Assembly: GCF_035968265.1 (NCBI RefSeq)
Contig: NZ_JAVYIM010000004.1
Span: 1 to 64,000, forward strand
Source: Nitrosarchaeum sp.
GTDB taxonomy: Archaea > Thermoproteota > Nitrososphaeria > Nitrososphaerales > Nitrosopumilaceae
Length of the DNA stretch: 64,000 bases
Direction of reading: 5' to 3'
In this document: piece by piece, positions 1 through 7,598 of the stretch
How the letters are laid out: each line of letters starts with the position of its first letter
Position numbering within the stretch: the stretch's first letter is position 1
Notes under the pieces: generated by a model
What the model was told of the DNA's origin: nothing
Seen by the model: the letters and a program-made list of their open reading frames with translations, nothing else
The model's database searches: none
Program-made: the position numbers and the translations under genes

Positions 1-132
1 ATCTCGAGATAGATATTCCAGAGATGAACCAAGATCTCGAGATAGATATTCCAGAGATGAACCAAGATCTCGAGATAGATATTCCAGAGATGAACCAAGA
101 TCTCGAGATAGATATTCCAGAGATGAACCAAG
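1..132 (+). repeat. 33-bp perfect tandem repeat, four copies in window
   Basis: Four identical 33-bp units lie end to end (1-33, 34-66, 67-99, 100-132). The array probably continues left of the window. The unit length is a multiple of three, and it codes for an 11-residue Arg/Ser/Asp repeat in the overlapping gene. Confidence 0.97.
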
Positions 133-526
133 ATCTAGACAAGATGATTTTAGAAATTCTAAATCTAAAAGTGAAAAATTCCTAAAAAAATCTGAGAGTT
201 TCTATTCTAATGGTTCTGAAAAATTCTATTCTTCTCTAAAAGAAAAATTATTTGAAATTCTAGGTGGTAAAATATGCTCAAGCTGTGGATTTAAAGATGA
301 ACGAGCTTTAGGATTTAATCATATTAATGATGAAGATGCATTTGATAGTATTCGAAGAGGTGGCTTTGCTTCATCTTGGGGAAAGTATATTTCTGAACCA
401 GAATTGGCTAGAAAAGATCTGAGAGTATTGTGTTTGAACTGTAATGAAATTAGGCAACCTCAAGCCAAAACTGAACATAAAAAACCAAAATCTATGCATA
501 AAAAAAGTAGATATTTTCCACGATAA
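2..526 (+). CDS. HNH-like zinc-ribbon protein with N-terminal Arg/Ser repeats (5' partial)
   Basis: The frame is open from the window edge to a TAA at 524-526, so the start lies outside. The first 44 codons are four exact copies of SRDRYSRDEPR. A Ser/Lys-rich linker follows, then a small domain with CSSC, a central FNHI and LCLNCN. Paired CxxC knuckles around a His resemble compact HNH/zinc-ribbon nucleases of phage and archaeal genomes. The basic repeat would suit nucleic-acid binding (inference). Nuclease activity is unproven, because only the central His and the zinc ligands can be recognised. Confidence 0.7.
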   Translation, partial: SRDRYSRDEPRSRDRYSRDEPRSRDRYSRDEPRSRDRYSRDEPRSRQDDFRNSKSKSEKFLKKSESFYSNGSEKFYSSLKEKLFEILGGKICSSCGFKDERALGFNHINDEDAFDSIRRGGFASSWGKYISEPELARKDLRVLCLNCNEIRQPQAKTEHKKPKSMHKKSRYFPR

Positions 527-587
527 TCCCTAGAATCCCTTTTAAGAATTTATTAACATTTTTAATATGATTATTTATTTTTTGATT

Positions 588-671
588 ATGGATAATGACT
601 ATAAAGCATTAGGTATCAGTCTTGTTGTAATGGTTGGAATTGTAGCAATTTACACATTATTTTCAGGTTAA
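588..671 (+). CDS. 27-residue single-span membrane peptide
   Basis: ATG to TAA gives 27 residues. A short polar start (MDNDYK) is followed by a hydrophobic run of about 18 residues, and the peptide ends FSG. This is the shape of a one-pass membrane microprotein. It fills the gap between the HNH-like gene and a convergent small gene, ending one base before that gene's stop codon. No family is recognised. It could be chance, but a hydrophobic run this clean in a gene-dense genome supports it moderately. Confidence 0.4.
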   Translation: MDNDYKALGISLVVMVGIVAIYTLFSG

Positions 672-672
672 T

Positions 673-954
673 TCACTCTTTTACAATTTCTATATATTCA
701 TCCAACATTACAGTAGATATTATCTTGTGTTCTTTTTCGATAACTGACTGAATAAAATCTACAAAAACATCCACATCTACTTTATCTTTTAAAAGAATAC
801 TATGAGCCGATTTGTCTTTTAATGCTACAACTATTTCATTATCAAATATGTTTAAAATTGCTGTAATGAAAGTTTCATTCTTGTCTTTGATAAATAGAAG
901 GCTGGATAGCTTTTGAACCTCATACTTATCATCGCATCTAATTTTGATTTTCAT
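673..954 (-). CDS. Conserved-looking hypothetical protein, 93 aa
   Basis: A soluble alternating beta/alpha pattern with an acidic C-terminus. The start codon shares its last base with the stop of trpS upstream (the two overlap at 954), so the pair is probably one transcript with coupled translation. It has no motif I recognise. The phase-locked overlap and normal composition argue that it is a real gene. Function unknown. Confidence 0.7.
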   Translation of the reverse strand: MKIKIRCDDKYEVQKLSSLLFIKDKNETFITAILNIFDNEIVVALKDKSAHSILLKDKVDVDVFVDFIQSVIEKEHKIISTVMLDEYIEIVKE

Positions 955-2063
955 TAATTCTCAAAAATGAATTGTTCGATCTGATCTTTTGCTTTCTCTC
1001 TCTTTTCTTGATGAATTGCAAGAAACTCATTTATTTTTTCAATTAATATTGCTTTTAATTCACCAGTTAGCATTTTTCCAGATTTATAATCATCGTAAAT
1101 TGATTTTAATTTATTATCATCCGGTTCAAAGAATATTCTAAGATACTGATAAGAGACATCAATATCTGGATTCCCTCCAAGTTTTCTATGTTGCTCAATA
1201 TCTGTTTGGCCTCCAGAAAATGCATGTTTGTTTATTTTTTTCTTTACTGCATTTGGTGAATCAGTTGTGTAGATAGTTCCATTTTCATCTGAAGCTGACA
1301 TTTTTCCTCCAGGTCCTGATAGTCCAGGAATCATGATATTATGAATTAAGGCTGGTTTTTGCTTCCCAATTTTTGGAGCTATATCTCTAGTTAATCTAAA
1401 ATGAGGATCTTGATCAACTCCTAATGGAATCAAAACTGGTTTATCTTCAATGAAACACGGTGCAGATTGTAATGCTGTATAAAATATCATTCCAATATTT
1501 GTTTCATTTGTAAATCCAAACACTGCTTTTGTATTTGAAAAATTAATTTTTTTAGCAACTTGTGCAGCAATAGGGTATAATGTTTGAATATTTTTTGTAT
1601 TGATAATTATTTTTGTATTGTTTGGTTTAAAGCCTAAAGCAATAAAATCAAGTGCATTTTCATATGCAAATTTACTAGTTTCTTCTAAAGTGAGATTTGG
1701 TTTTGCATAAAATTTTTCATCATCTGTTAATTGAAAATACATATTTACGCCAAATTTGTCTTGTAGCCATTTAGAAAATACCCAAGGAACCAAATGACCA
1801 ATATGAGTATGTCCTGACGGTCCTCTACCAGTATATAAGAAAAATTTCTTACCCTTATCATAATCCTCTAGAATTCTATTTAATTCTCGATGAGAAAAGA
1901 AAATACCTCTTCTTAGCATAAAATGGTCTTCACCTGTAGTTTTTTTGATTCTATTAAGAATATCAGATGAAATTTTTTCAGTTCCAAATTTTTTGATTAA
2001 CTTATCATAATCAATATCACCTTCAACATGCCAAGGGGTTACTATAAAGTCATCAGCTGACAT
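954..2063 (-). CDS. trpS: Tryptophanyl-tRNA synthetase
   Basis: Charges tRNA-Trp with tryptophan in the cytosol. At 369 residues it has the size of archaeal/eukaryal-type TrpRS, a class Ic enzyme. The Rossmann-fold signatures are present: HIGH inside GPSGHTHIGH near residues 82-91, and the KMSKS equivalent as KMSAS near residue 255. It is divergent from pheS with about 50 bp between the starts, which must hold both promoters. The matching tRNA-Trp gene lies about 8 kb away at 9874. Confidence 0.96.
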   Translation of the reverse strand: MSADDFIVTPWHVEGDIDYDKLIKKFGTEKISSDILNRIKKTTGEDHFMLRRGIFFSHRELNRILEDYDKGKKFFLYTGRGPSGHTHIGHLVPWVFSKWLQDKFGVNMYFQLTDDEKFYAKPNLTLEETSKFAYENALDFIALGFKPNNTKIIINTKNIQTLYPIAAQVAKKINFSNTKAVFGFTNETNIGMIFYTALQSAPCFIEDKPVLIPLGVDQDPHFRLTRDIAPKIGKQKPALIHNIMIPGLSGPGGKMSASDENGTIYTTDSPNAVKKKINKHAFSGGQTDIEQHRKLGGNPDIDVSYQYLRIFFEPDDNKLKSIYDDYKSGKMLTGELKAILIEKINEFLAIHQEKREKAKDQIEQFIFEN

Positions 2064-2114
2064 TCATTTTGACTTAAGTTAAGGTTTAAAAAGTCTTTTT
2101 CAGTCTTTCTGCTG

Positions 2115-3506
2115 ATGTCACAGGTACTTCATGAGATTGAAAAAAAAATTATCACCTCTTTGAAAAACAATGAAAAACAAACTCCTGAAAAACTTGAAAA
2201 ATCTACAAATCTATCCCCTGATCAAATCCGCCGTGGAATAGAATGGCTTAAACTAAAAGATTTGGCTATTGTAACTGAATCTCAATCTATAATCTTATCT
2301 CTTGGAAAAAATGGATTAGAATCACTTCATAAAGGATTACCTGAAAGAAGATTACTTGATTTATTAAAAAATGAATCAAAAAAATTACAAGATCTACAAA
2401 AAGAACTTGGAAATGTTTTTGGTCCTGCTATGGGGTTGGCAAGAAAAAATAACTGGGTAGATGCATCTGAAGAAAAAATCTTTCTAAAAAATTACCCTTC
2501 TGAACTTCCAGGAGAAAAAACTCTAAAACAAATTGGGGAAAACAAAATATCAAAAAATGAAATTGATACCGATGATTTATCATTTATTTTGAAAAGACCT
2601 GATTTTATAATCGAAAACGTGATTAAGACAAAAGAAATATCATTAACAGATACTGCAAAATCTATTGAAATAACGGCTGGTTTGTCCGGTGAGATTAATG
2701 TTGAATCTAAAGTACCTGATGTGTTTGTTGCACGAACTCATCCTCTCAAGGACATTATTGATGAAATTCGTGAGATCTTTGTTACATTAGGCTTCACAGA
2801 AATAATTGGTAATATGACTCAACCAAGCTTTTGGAATTTTGATGCATTATTTACTCCTCAAGATCATCCTGCACGAGAATTACAAGATACATTTTATCTT
2901 GATAGTATATCTGCCAAAAAAATTGGGACTTCAGAACAAATCAAAAAAATTTCTGAATCTCATAAAAAAGGATGGCGGTATAATTGGGATATTAATGAAG
3001 CACGAAAAATGGTTCTTCGAACCCATACAACATGTGTGACAATCAAACACCTTGCAGAAAACAAACCTGATGAAGCTAGAGTATTCTCTCTTGGACGTGT
3101 ATTTAGAAATGAAAAAGTAAGTTACAAACATCTCGTAGAATTTAATCAGATTGAAGGTGTCGTAGTTGGAAAAAATGCTACTTTGCGTGATTTAATGGGA
3201 ATACAACGAGAATTTTACAGACGAATAGGAATTACAAAAATAAAATTCTGGCCAACATTCTTTCCTTATACCGAACCATCTTTACAAACAATGGTTTACA
3301 ATGATCGATTAGAAAAATGGGTGGAGCTATTTGGTATGGGTATTTTTAGACCCGAAGTAACAAAGCCTCTCGGAATTACAAAACCTGTACTAGCTTGGGG
3401 TGGAGGTATTGAAAGAATTGCAATGCTAAAATATGATTTGGATGACGTCAGAGAATTTTACAACAATAATTTGAGTTGGTTGAGGAGTACAACAAAATGC
3501 CAGTAG
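2115..3506 (+). CDS. pheS: Phenylalanyl-tRNA synthetase alpha subunit
   Basis: Catalytic subunit of the (alpha-beta)2 PheRS, a class II synthetase. The N-terminal third holds the winged-helix modules of archaeal/eukaryal PheRS alpha. The class II core follows: motif 2 around GRVFRNE with the downstream Phe-pocket region, and motif 3 as GGGIERIAML near the C-terminus. Its last bases overlap the start of pheT, so the two subunits are translationally coupled. Length (463 aa) is usual for archaea. Confidence 0.96.
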   Translation: MSQVLHEIEKKIITSLKNNEKQTPEKLEKSTNLSPDQIRRGIEWLKLKDLAIVTESQSIILSLGKNGLESLHKGLPERRLLDLLKNESKKLQDLQKELGNVFGPAMGLARKNNWVDASEEKIFLKNYPSELPGEKTLKQIGENKISKNEIDTDDLSFILKRPDFIIENVIKTKEISLTDTAKSIEITAGLSGEINVESKVPDVFVARTHPLKDIIDEIREIFVTLGFTEIIGNMTQPSFWNFDALFTPQDHPARELQDTFYLDSISAKKIGTSEQIKKISESHKKGWRYNWDINEARKMVLRTHTTCVTIKHLAENKPDEARVFSLGRVFRNEKVSYKHLVEFNQIEGVVVGKNATLRDLMGIQREFYRRIGITKIKFWPTFFPYTEPSLQTMVYNDRLEKWVELFGMGIFRPEVTKPLGITKPVLAWGGGIERIAMLKYDLDDVREFYNNNLSWLRSTTKCQ

Positions 3507-5134
3507 TTGAACTGTCTTACTCTAGACTCCAAAAATTAATTGGAAAAGTTTCAAAAAAACAAATTTCTGATTCTCTTCCTTTTTTAGGACTTGATATTGA
3601 ATCTGAAGATAAAGATCTAGTAAGAGTCGAATATAGTCCTAATCGGCCTGATTATTCTACTGATTTAGGTATTGCACTTGGTTTGCAGGGGCTACTTGGA
3701 ATCAAAACTGGAATTTTCAAATTAAACATAAAAAAATCAAATAATTATGTTATTCATGTAGATCCATCGGTATCCAAAGTCAGATCTTTTGTAACTGGAA
3801 TTATTGCAAAAAATGGAAGTGTTGATGACAATTTGATTAAACAACTAATGGCAATGCAAGAGGATCTTCATTTTGGAATTGGTAGAAAAAGAAAAAAATC
3901 TTCTATCGGAATTCATGATTTAGATAAAATCATTTTTCCATTAACCTATACTACTGCTAATAGGGAGCACAAATTTATTCCATTAAATTCTAGCAATGAA
4001 CTCACCATATCTACAATTCTTAGTAGTACTGATGTAGGGAAAAACTACGGAGCAATACTTGGAAATTCAATAAAAATTCCTATCATCCTAGATTCAAAAA
4101 AACAAACAGTGTCATTTCCACCTATTATCAATGCGGCAGTAACAACTGTTACACCAAAAACAAAAAATCTCTTTGTTGAAGTAACAGGCATTAACAAGGA
4201 GGATGCAGAAAACATGCTTTCTATAGTTGCCACAATACTTCAAACTGCTGGATTTACTCTTTATTCTACAAAAATTCTCGGAGCCAAAAACACTTCACCA
4301 AAATTAGAACCAAGAAAAATCTTGATTAATTCTAATTTAATCAATCAAACACTTGGACTTGATCTTAGTAATTCTCAGATTATATCATCTCTTAAAAAAT
4401 CAAGACTCGATGCTATTTTGAAAGGTAAAAATATTATTTGTTTTGTTCCTGCTTATCGATTTGATATATTTGGTCCAATGGATTTAGTTGAAGAAATATC
4501 ATTGGGTTATGGTATACAGAATTTAATTCCAATTTTATCACCATCTCAAACTTTGGGACAACCGAATTCAATATCTGTAAAACTCAAATCTCTCAGTTTG
4601 ATAATGGTTGGATTGGGATACACTGAAGCTCTAAATTCAAGCTTGACAAGTAAACGAGTTCTATATGAAATGACAAATAGAGAGCCTAGAAACATGATCT
4701 CTGTATTGGATTCAAAGAGTCAAGAGCATACAATTTTGCGAGATTCAATTCTTCCTGGATTGTTAGAAAATCTTTCTAGAAATATTCATACTACTTATCC
4801 GCAGAGATTATTTGAAACTGGTACTGTTTTTTCATATGGGAATCCAATAAATGAAACAACCAATCTTGCAGGAATCAGTGCACATCAAGATGCAACTTTT
4901 ACTGAAATTAAATCCATCTTACAATCTGCATTAAAAACAGGATTTAATTTAGAAATTGAGACAAAAACTTCATCCAATCCAATTTTTGAAGAAGGGCGAA
5001 CAGCTTCAATTTCAATAAATGGAAAAACAATTGGAATGATTGGTGAAATCAATTCAAAAACAATTGAAAACTACAAAATACGTGTTCCGGTAGTTGGATT
5101 TGAGATTTTTCTTTCTGGATTAATATTTGAGTAA
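3497..5134 (+). CDS. pheT: Phenylalanyl-tRNA synthetase beta subunit
   Basis: Non-catalytic and editing partner of PheS, here 545 residues as in archaea and eukaryotes. B3/B4 and B5 regions are followed by a degenerate synthetase-like core (ISLGYG, then the TxxPQRLFETG region). The frame is open from a TTG at 3476. I place the start at ATG 3497 because a GAGGAG ribosome-binding site lies at 3482-3487 and the product then begins MPVVELSYSRL. It overlaps the pheS stop by 10 bases. Confidence 0.95.
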   Translation: MPVVELSYSRLQKLIGKVSKKQISDSLPFLGLDIESEDKDLVRVEYSPNRPDYSTDLGIALGLQGLLGIKTGIFKLNIKKSNNYVIHVDPSVSKVRSFVTGIIAKNGSVDDNLIKQLMAMQEDLHFGIGRKRKKSSIGIHDLDKIIFPLTYTTANREHKFIPLNSSNELTISTILSSTDVGKNYGAILGNSIKIPIILDSKKQTVSFPPIINAAVTTVTPKTKNLFVEVTGINKEDAENMLSIVATILQTAGFTLYSTKILGAKNTSPKLEPRKILINSNLINQTLGLDLSNSQIISSLKKSRLDAILKGKNIICFVPAYRFDIFGPMDLVEEISLGYGIQNLIPILSPSQTLGQPNSISVKLKSLSLIMVGLGYTEALNSSLTSKRVLYEMTNREPRNMISVLDSKSQEHTILRDSILPGLLENLSRNIHTTYPQRLFETGTVFSYGNPINETTNLAGISAHQDATFTEIKSILQSALKTGFNLEIETKTSSNPIFEEGRTASISINGKTIGMIGEINSKTIENYKIRVPVVGFEIFLSGLIFE

Positions 5135-5220
5135 TTTTTTTTATGTTTTGATTATTTCAATTATATTTTTTAATTTAGACTACATTCGTGCTTAGTTCCT
5201 TTATATCGTTGAGTAATTCT

Positions 5221-5430
5221 GATCAATGGTTTTTAGCATAGCTAAATCTATAGTTAAACGCCCAAGAGCAGGCACACAGACGGATTAGGATGATGTCGAT
5301 CGTATTGATACCAATGATTTCTAATTCACCCAGGTGTGCTACAATATGGGCAACCCCGGTTAGAAAACCCAAGGAGGTTTAGGCTAAAAATACCAATGAT
5401 CTTGCGCGAGTCAGAACCGGGGAACATTTA
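5221..5430 (+). ncRNA. Candidate structured non-coding RNA between pheT and the EVE gene
   Basis: The 335-bp gap 5135-5469 has no plausible ORF, and its middle is visibly richer in G+C than its surroundings. A TATA-like tttatatc at 5200-5207 would place a start near 5228. Possible helices: GCCC 5260-5263 with GGGC 5348-5351; GCACAC 5272-5277 with GTGTGC 5334-5339; GGATTAG 5282-5288 with CTAATTC 5321-5327; CCCCGGTT 5354-5361 with AACCGGGG 5415-5422; and TTTTTAGC 5230-5237 with GCTAAAAA 5383-5390, which would cross the previous one. It fits no RNA family I know. Strand is inferred from the TATA-like box. Confidence 0.5.
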
Positions 5431-5469
5431 ACAATTTTAAAACGTAAAGCATTCATAACGATGTAAACT

Positions 5470-5895
5470 GTGAAAAATGTGAATTATTGGTTAGCAAAAC
5501 AAGAACCAAGTGGACCGCGAGGATATAATTTTGAAACTCTAAAAAAAGATAAAAAAACAATATGGGATGGTGTTCATAATAATTTAGCTCTCAAACATAT
5601 GCGCGAAATAAAACAAGGAGATCTTGTTTTATTTTATCACACCGGTGACGAACGACAAATTGTTGGAATTATGGAAGTGATTTCAGATCCATATCCAAAT
5701 CCAAAAGAAGATAACAAAAGATTCATTGTGTTTGATGTTAAATATAAAAAATCATTAAAACGTCCAATCACATTAGATGAGATGAAAAAACAGAAAAAAT
5801 TTCAAAATTGGGAACTTATTCGTATTTCTAGATTATCTGTAATGCCTGTACCGCAGCAAATTTGGGATACTATTATTGATATTTCTCAAAACTAA
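5470..5895 (+). CDS. EVE-domain protein
   Basis: The 141 residues form one EVE domain (PUA-like superfamily). Hallmarks are the opening YWLAKQEP, the WDGVHN element, DLVLFYHT and the closing WDTI region. EVE domains in characterised proteins read modified bases in DNA or RNA, and stand-alone versions resemble human THYN1. Ligand unknown here. The start is GTG at 5470. It follows the candidate structured RNA by about 40 bp, but no functional link is shown. Confidence 0.88.
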   Translation: MKNVNYWLAKQEPSGPRGYNFETLKKDKKTIWDGVHNNLALKHMREIKQGDLVLFYHTGDERQIVGIMEVISDPYPNPKEDNKRFIVFDVKYKKSLKRPITLDEMKKQKKFQNWELIRISRLSVMPVPQQIWDTIIDISQN

Positions 5896-5943
5896 ATTCG
5901 GCGCAATCGGTTTATTGATATAGTCGTTTTGTTTAATGAATAC

Positions 5944-6183
5944 ATGGCAACAGCTTATGTTTTAATAAACTGTGAACTAGGTTCTGAAGAGGCTATTATA
6001 CAGCAACTTAAGGGTCTAGACGGTGTGAAGGAAGTTCATGGCACTTTCGGAGCATATGATATCTTAGCCAAGATTGAATCTGATACTGTTGAAAAACTCA
6101 GAGAAACAATTACTTGGAAGATTCGAAAAATTGAAAAGATTAGATCAACTCTAACCCTTATGGGTATAGAAGGTCAATCATAA
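5944..6183 (+). CDS. Stand-alone Lrp/AsnC ligand-binding (RAM) domain
   Basis: 79 residues with the alpha-beta sandwich of the Lrp/AsnC C-terminal domain (YVLINCELG start, then EVHGTFGAYDILAKIES). It has no DNA-binding half. Such small ligand-binding domains occur widely in archaea and probably form oligomers that sense small molecules, possibly pairing with full-length Lrp proteins. The frame is open from a TTG at 5929. ATG 5944 is preferred because the product then begins at the first strand of the domain. Confidence 0.88.
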   Translation: MATAYVLINCELGSEEAIIQQLKGLDGVKEVHGTFGAYDILAKIESDTVEKLRETITWKIRKIEKIRSTLTLMGIEGQS

Positions 6184-6201
6184 ACATTCTTTTTTCTAAT
6201 C

Positions 6202-6771
6202 ATGATTTTACATTTTATTTTTGTTGTAAAAGAAGAAGATCTTGAAAAACGTAAACCTGAATTTGAATACGTCAAACAAATGGGAAGTTTTTTCAAGGTT
6301 TGGATCAAAGAAAAATTCGGCAAAGATTTTGAAGTTCAATGTGATGAATTAATTACAAAGCCGAGACGTTTATTTCAAAAACTAGATACGCATACACTAC
6401 TTCAAGATCACCAACAACGAGGAACTCAAATTTTCCATTTCTATCTTTGTCATTTTAAACCATTATGGACTGATTGTACATGTGAAGGTTATCAAGCAGA
6501 AAATTTTGGAATGGTTTGGTGGCAACCTCCAAAAGATAATTTTGATACACTGTTTCTTGCAGAAAAAAACTGTACAACTGTTTCTCATGTATTGGCACAT
6601 GAACTTTTACGAATATCAGGACACAAAAAATTCAGAGAGATAGTTCATGATGTATGGACAAAGCATTTCTATGATCAATTAGATTTTGAACAATATGGGA
6701 CTAATTTCGAAAAAACCGATGGCAAACCAATGTTTCTTACAATTGATACCTCTACTCTTAGAACAAAATAA
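6202..6771 (+). CDS. Putative zinc metallopeptidase-like protein with altered HExxH
   Basis: 189 residues. A motif HELLRISGHKKF near residue 133 has the layout of an HExxHxxGH metallopeptidase helix, but the second His is Arg. Other His residues follow (VHDVWTKH) and could serve as ligands. A Cys pair (CTC) precedes the motif. The family was not recognised, and the protein could be an inactive relative or use a different metal site. No signal peptide, so probably cytosolic. Confidence 0.6.
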   Translation: MILHFIFVVKEEDLEKRKPEFEYVKQMGSFFKVWIKEKFGKDFEVQCDELITKPRRLFQKLDTHTLLQDHQQRGTQIFHFYLCHFKPLWTDCTCEGYQAENFGMVWWQPPKDNFDTLFLAEKNCTTVSHVLAHELLRISGHKKFREIVHDVWTKHFYDQLDFEQYGTNFEKTDGKPMFLTIDTSTLRTK

Positions 6772-6809
6772 AACCTAGTTTACTAGACTATCTTTTCAAT
6801 AAATTTTAA

Positions 6810-7442
6810 TCAACACTTTGTTACTGAATAAATATTGTTTTCAAAATTTGCTGTTTTGAAATCAAGTTTGTTTTCAATATCATGTGTTCTAGATTTACTC
6901 AAATTTTCAAGCTCTACTAAGGCGTCTCCTCTAAATCCTACTGAAGAACCATAGATTGCATCACTTAACATGGTTCCATGATCACCTTTTTTGATATCAT
7001 CAACCATTTCATAAAATCGTGTGGTTTCTTTTTTATTTACTGGATTTCCAGTGGCTTTGTTAACTGCAACTGCAATGTACATTCCATTATTTTTTACTGC
7101 AACAGGTATTTTGTGATTTGTTCCAGTAGCTCCTGGAATAGTTTCATTTACTAAAACCTCGCATTTATGATACATACTAGAAACATAAGCATAGAATCTG
7201 TATTGTGCATATTTTCCTGCAGTATCTTCTTCACATCCCACAAATACCTTATGTAAAAGTTCTAAAGCATCATCATTCATGCTCTGCAATCTATCATCAA
7301 TTCGTCCTCTTTCTAGGAGGTCTGATTTGCATTCTTTTGCAATCAAAACTAAAATAAAATCTGGTAAATTATAATTTTTTAAAGCTGCAACAAATGCCCC
7401 TGCTTGAGACATTCCAAATTTTGGAAAACCTTTATTGACCAT
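6810..7442 (-). CDS. Hypothetical protein, 210 aa
   Basis: Soluble protein without signal peptide or membrane span. Mixed alpha/beta composition with several conserved-looking patches (KCEVLVNETIPGATG, then GMYIAVAVNK). It converges with the metallopeptidase-like gene and diverges from aconitase, with a 156-bp AT-rich promoter region between. I do not recognise the family. Coding is supported by length, normal composition and lack of a competing frame. Confidence 0.7.
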   Translation of the reverse strand: MVNKGFPKFGMSQAGAFVAALKNYNLPDFILVLIAKECKSDLLERGRIDDRLQSMNDDALELLHKVFVGCEEDTAGKYAQYRFYAYVSSMYHKCEVLVNETIPGATGTNHKIPVAVKNNGMYIAVAVNKATGNPVNKKETTRFYEMVDDIKKGDHGTMLSDAIYGSSVGFRGDALVELENLSKSRTHDIENKLDFKTANFENNIYSVTKC

Positions 7443-7598
7443 TTGAATTCCCCACTTTAGAATATTTGATATTACTCAACAATCAATTATAAAGCTGCTT
7501 TTAGTTTATAATTGTTAAGAAATTTACGTGCCTATCAAATTATTTGTAGTAATTTTTGGATTGCAAATATTAAATTCCGGTTAAATTGACTTACTTTT

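Noticed and set aside
1-132. Tandem repeats as a CRISPR array
   Set aside because: Units are contiguous with no spacers and read in frame as a protein repeat.
5221-5430. RNase P RNA, SRP RNA or a 16S rRNA fragment
   Set aside because: The universal RNase P core (GAGGAAAGTCC-like) and the SRP helix 8 GGAAG/AGCAG signature are absent on both strands. A 10-base match to a 16S motif (GTGCTACAAT) has no support around it.
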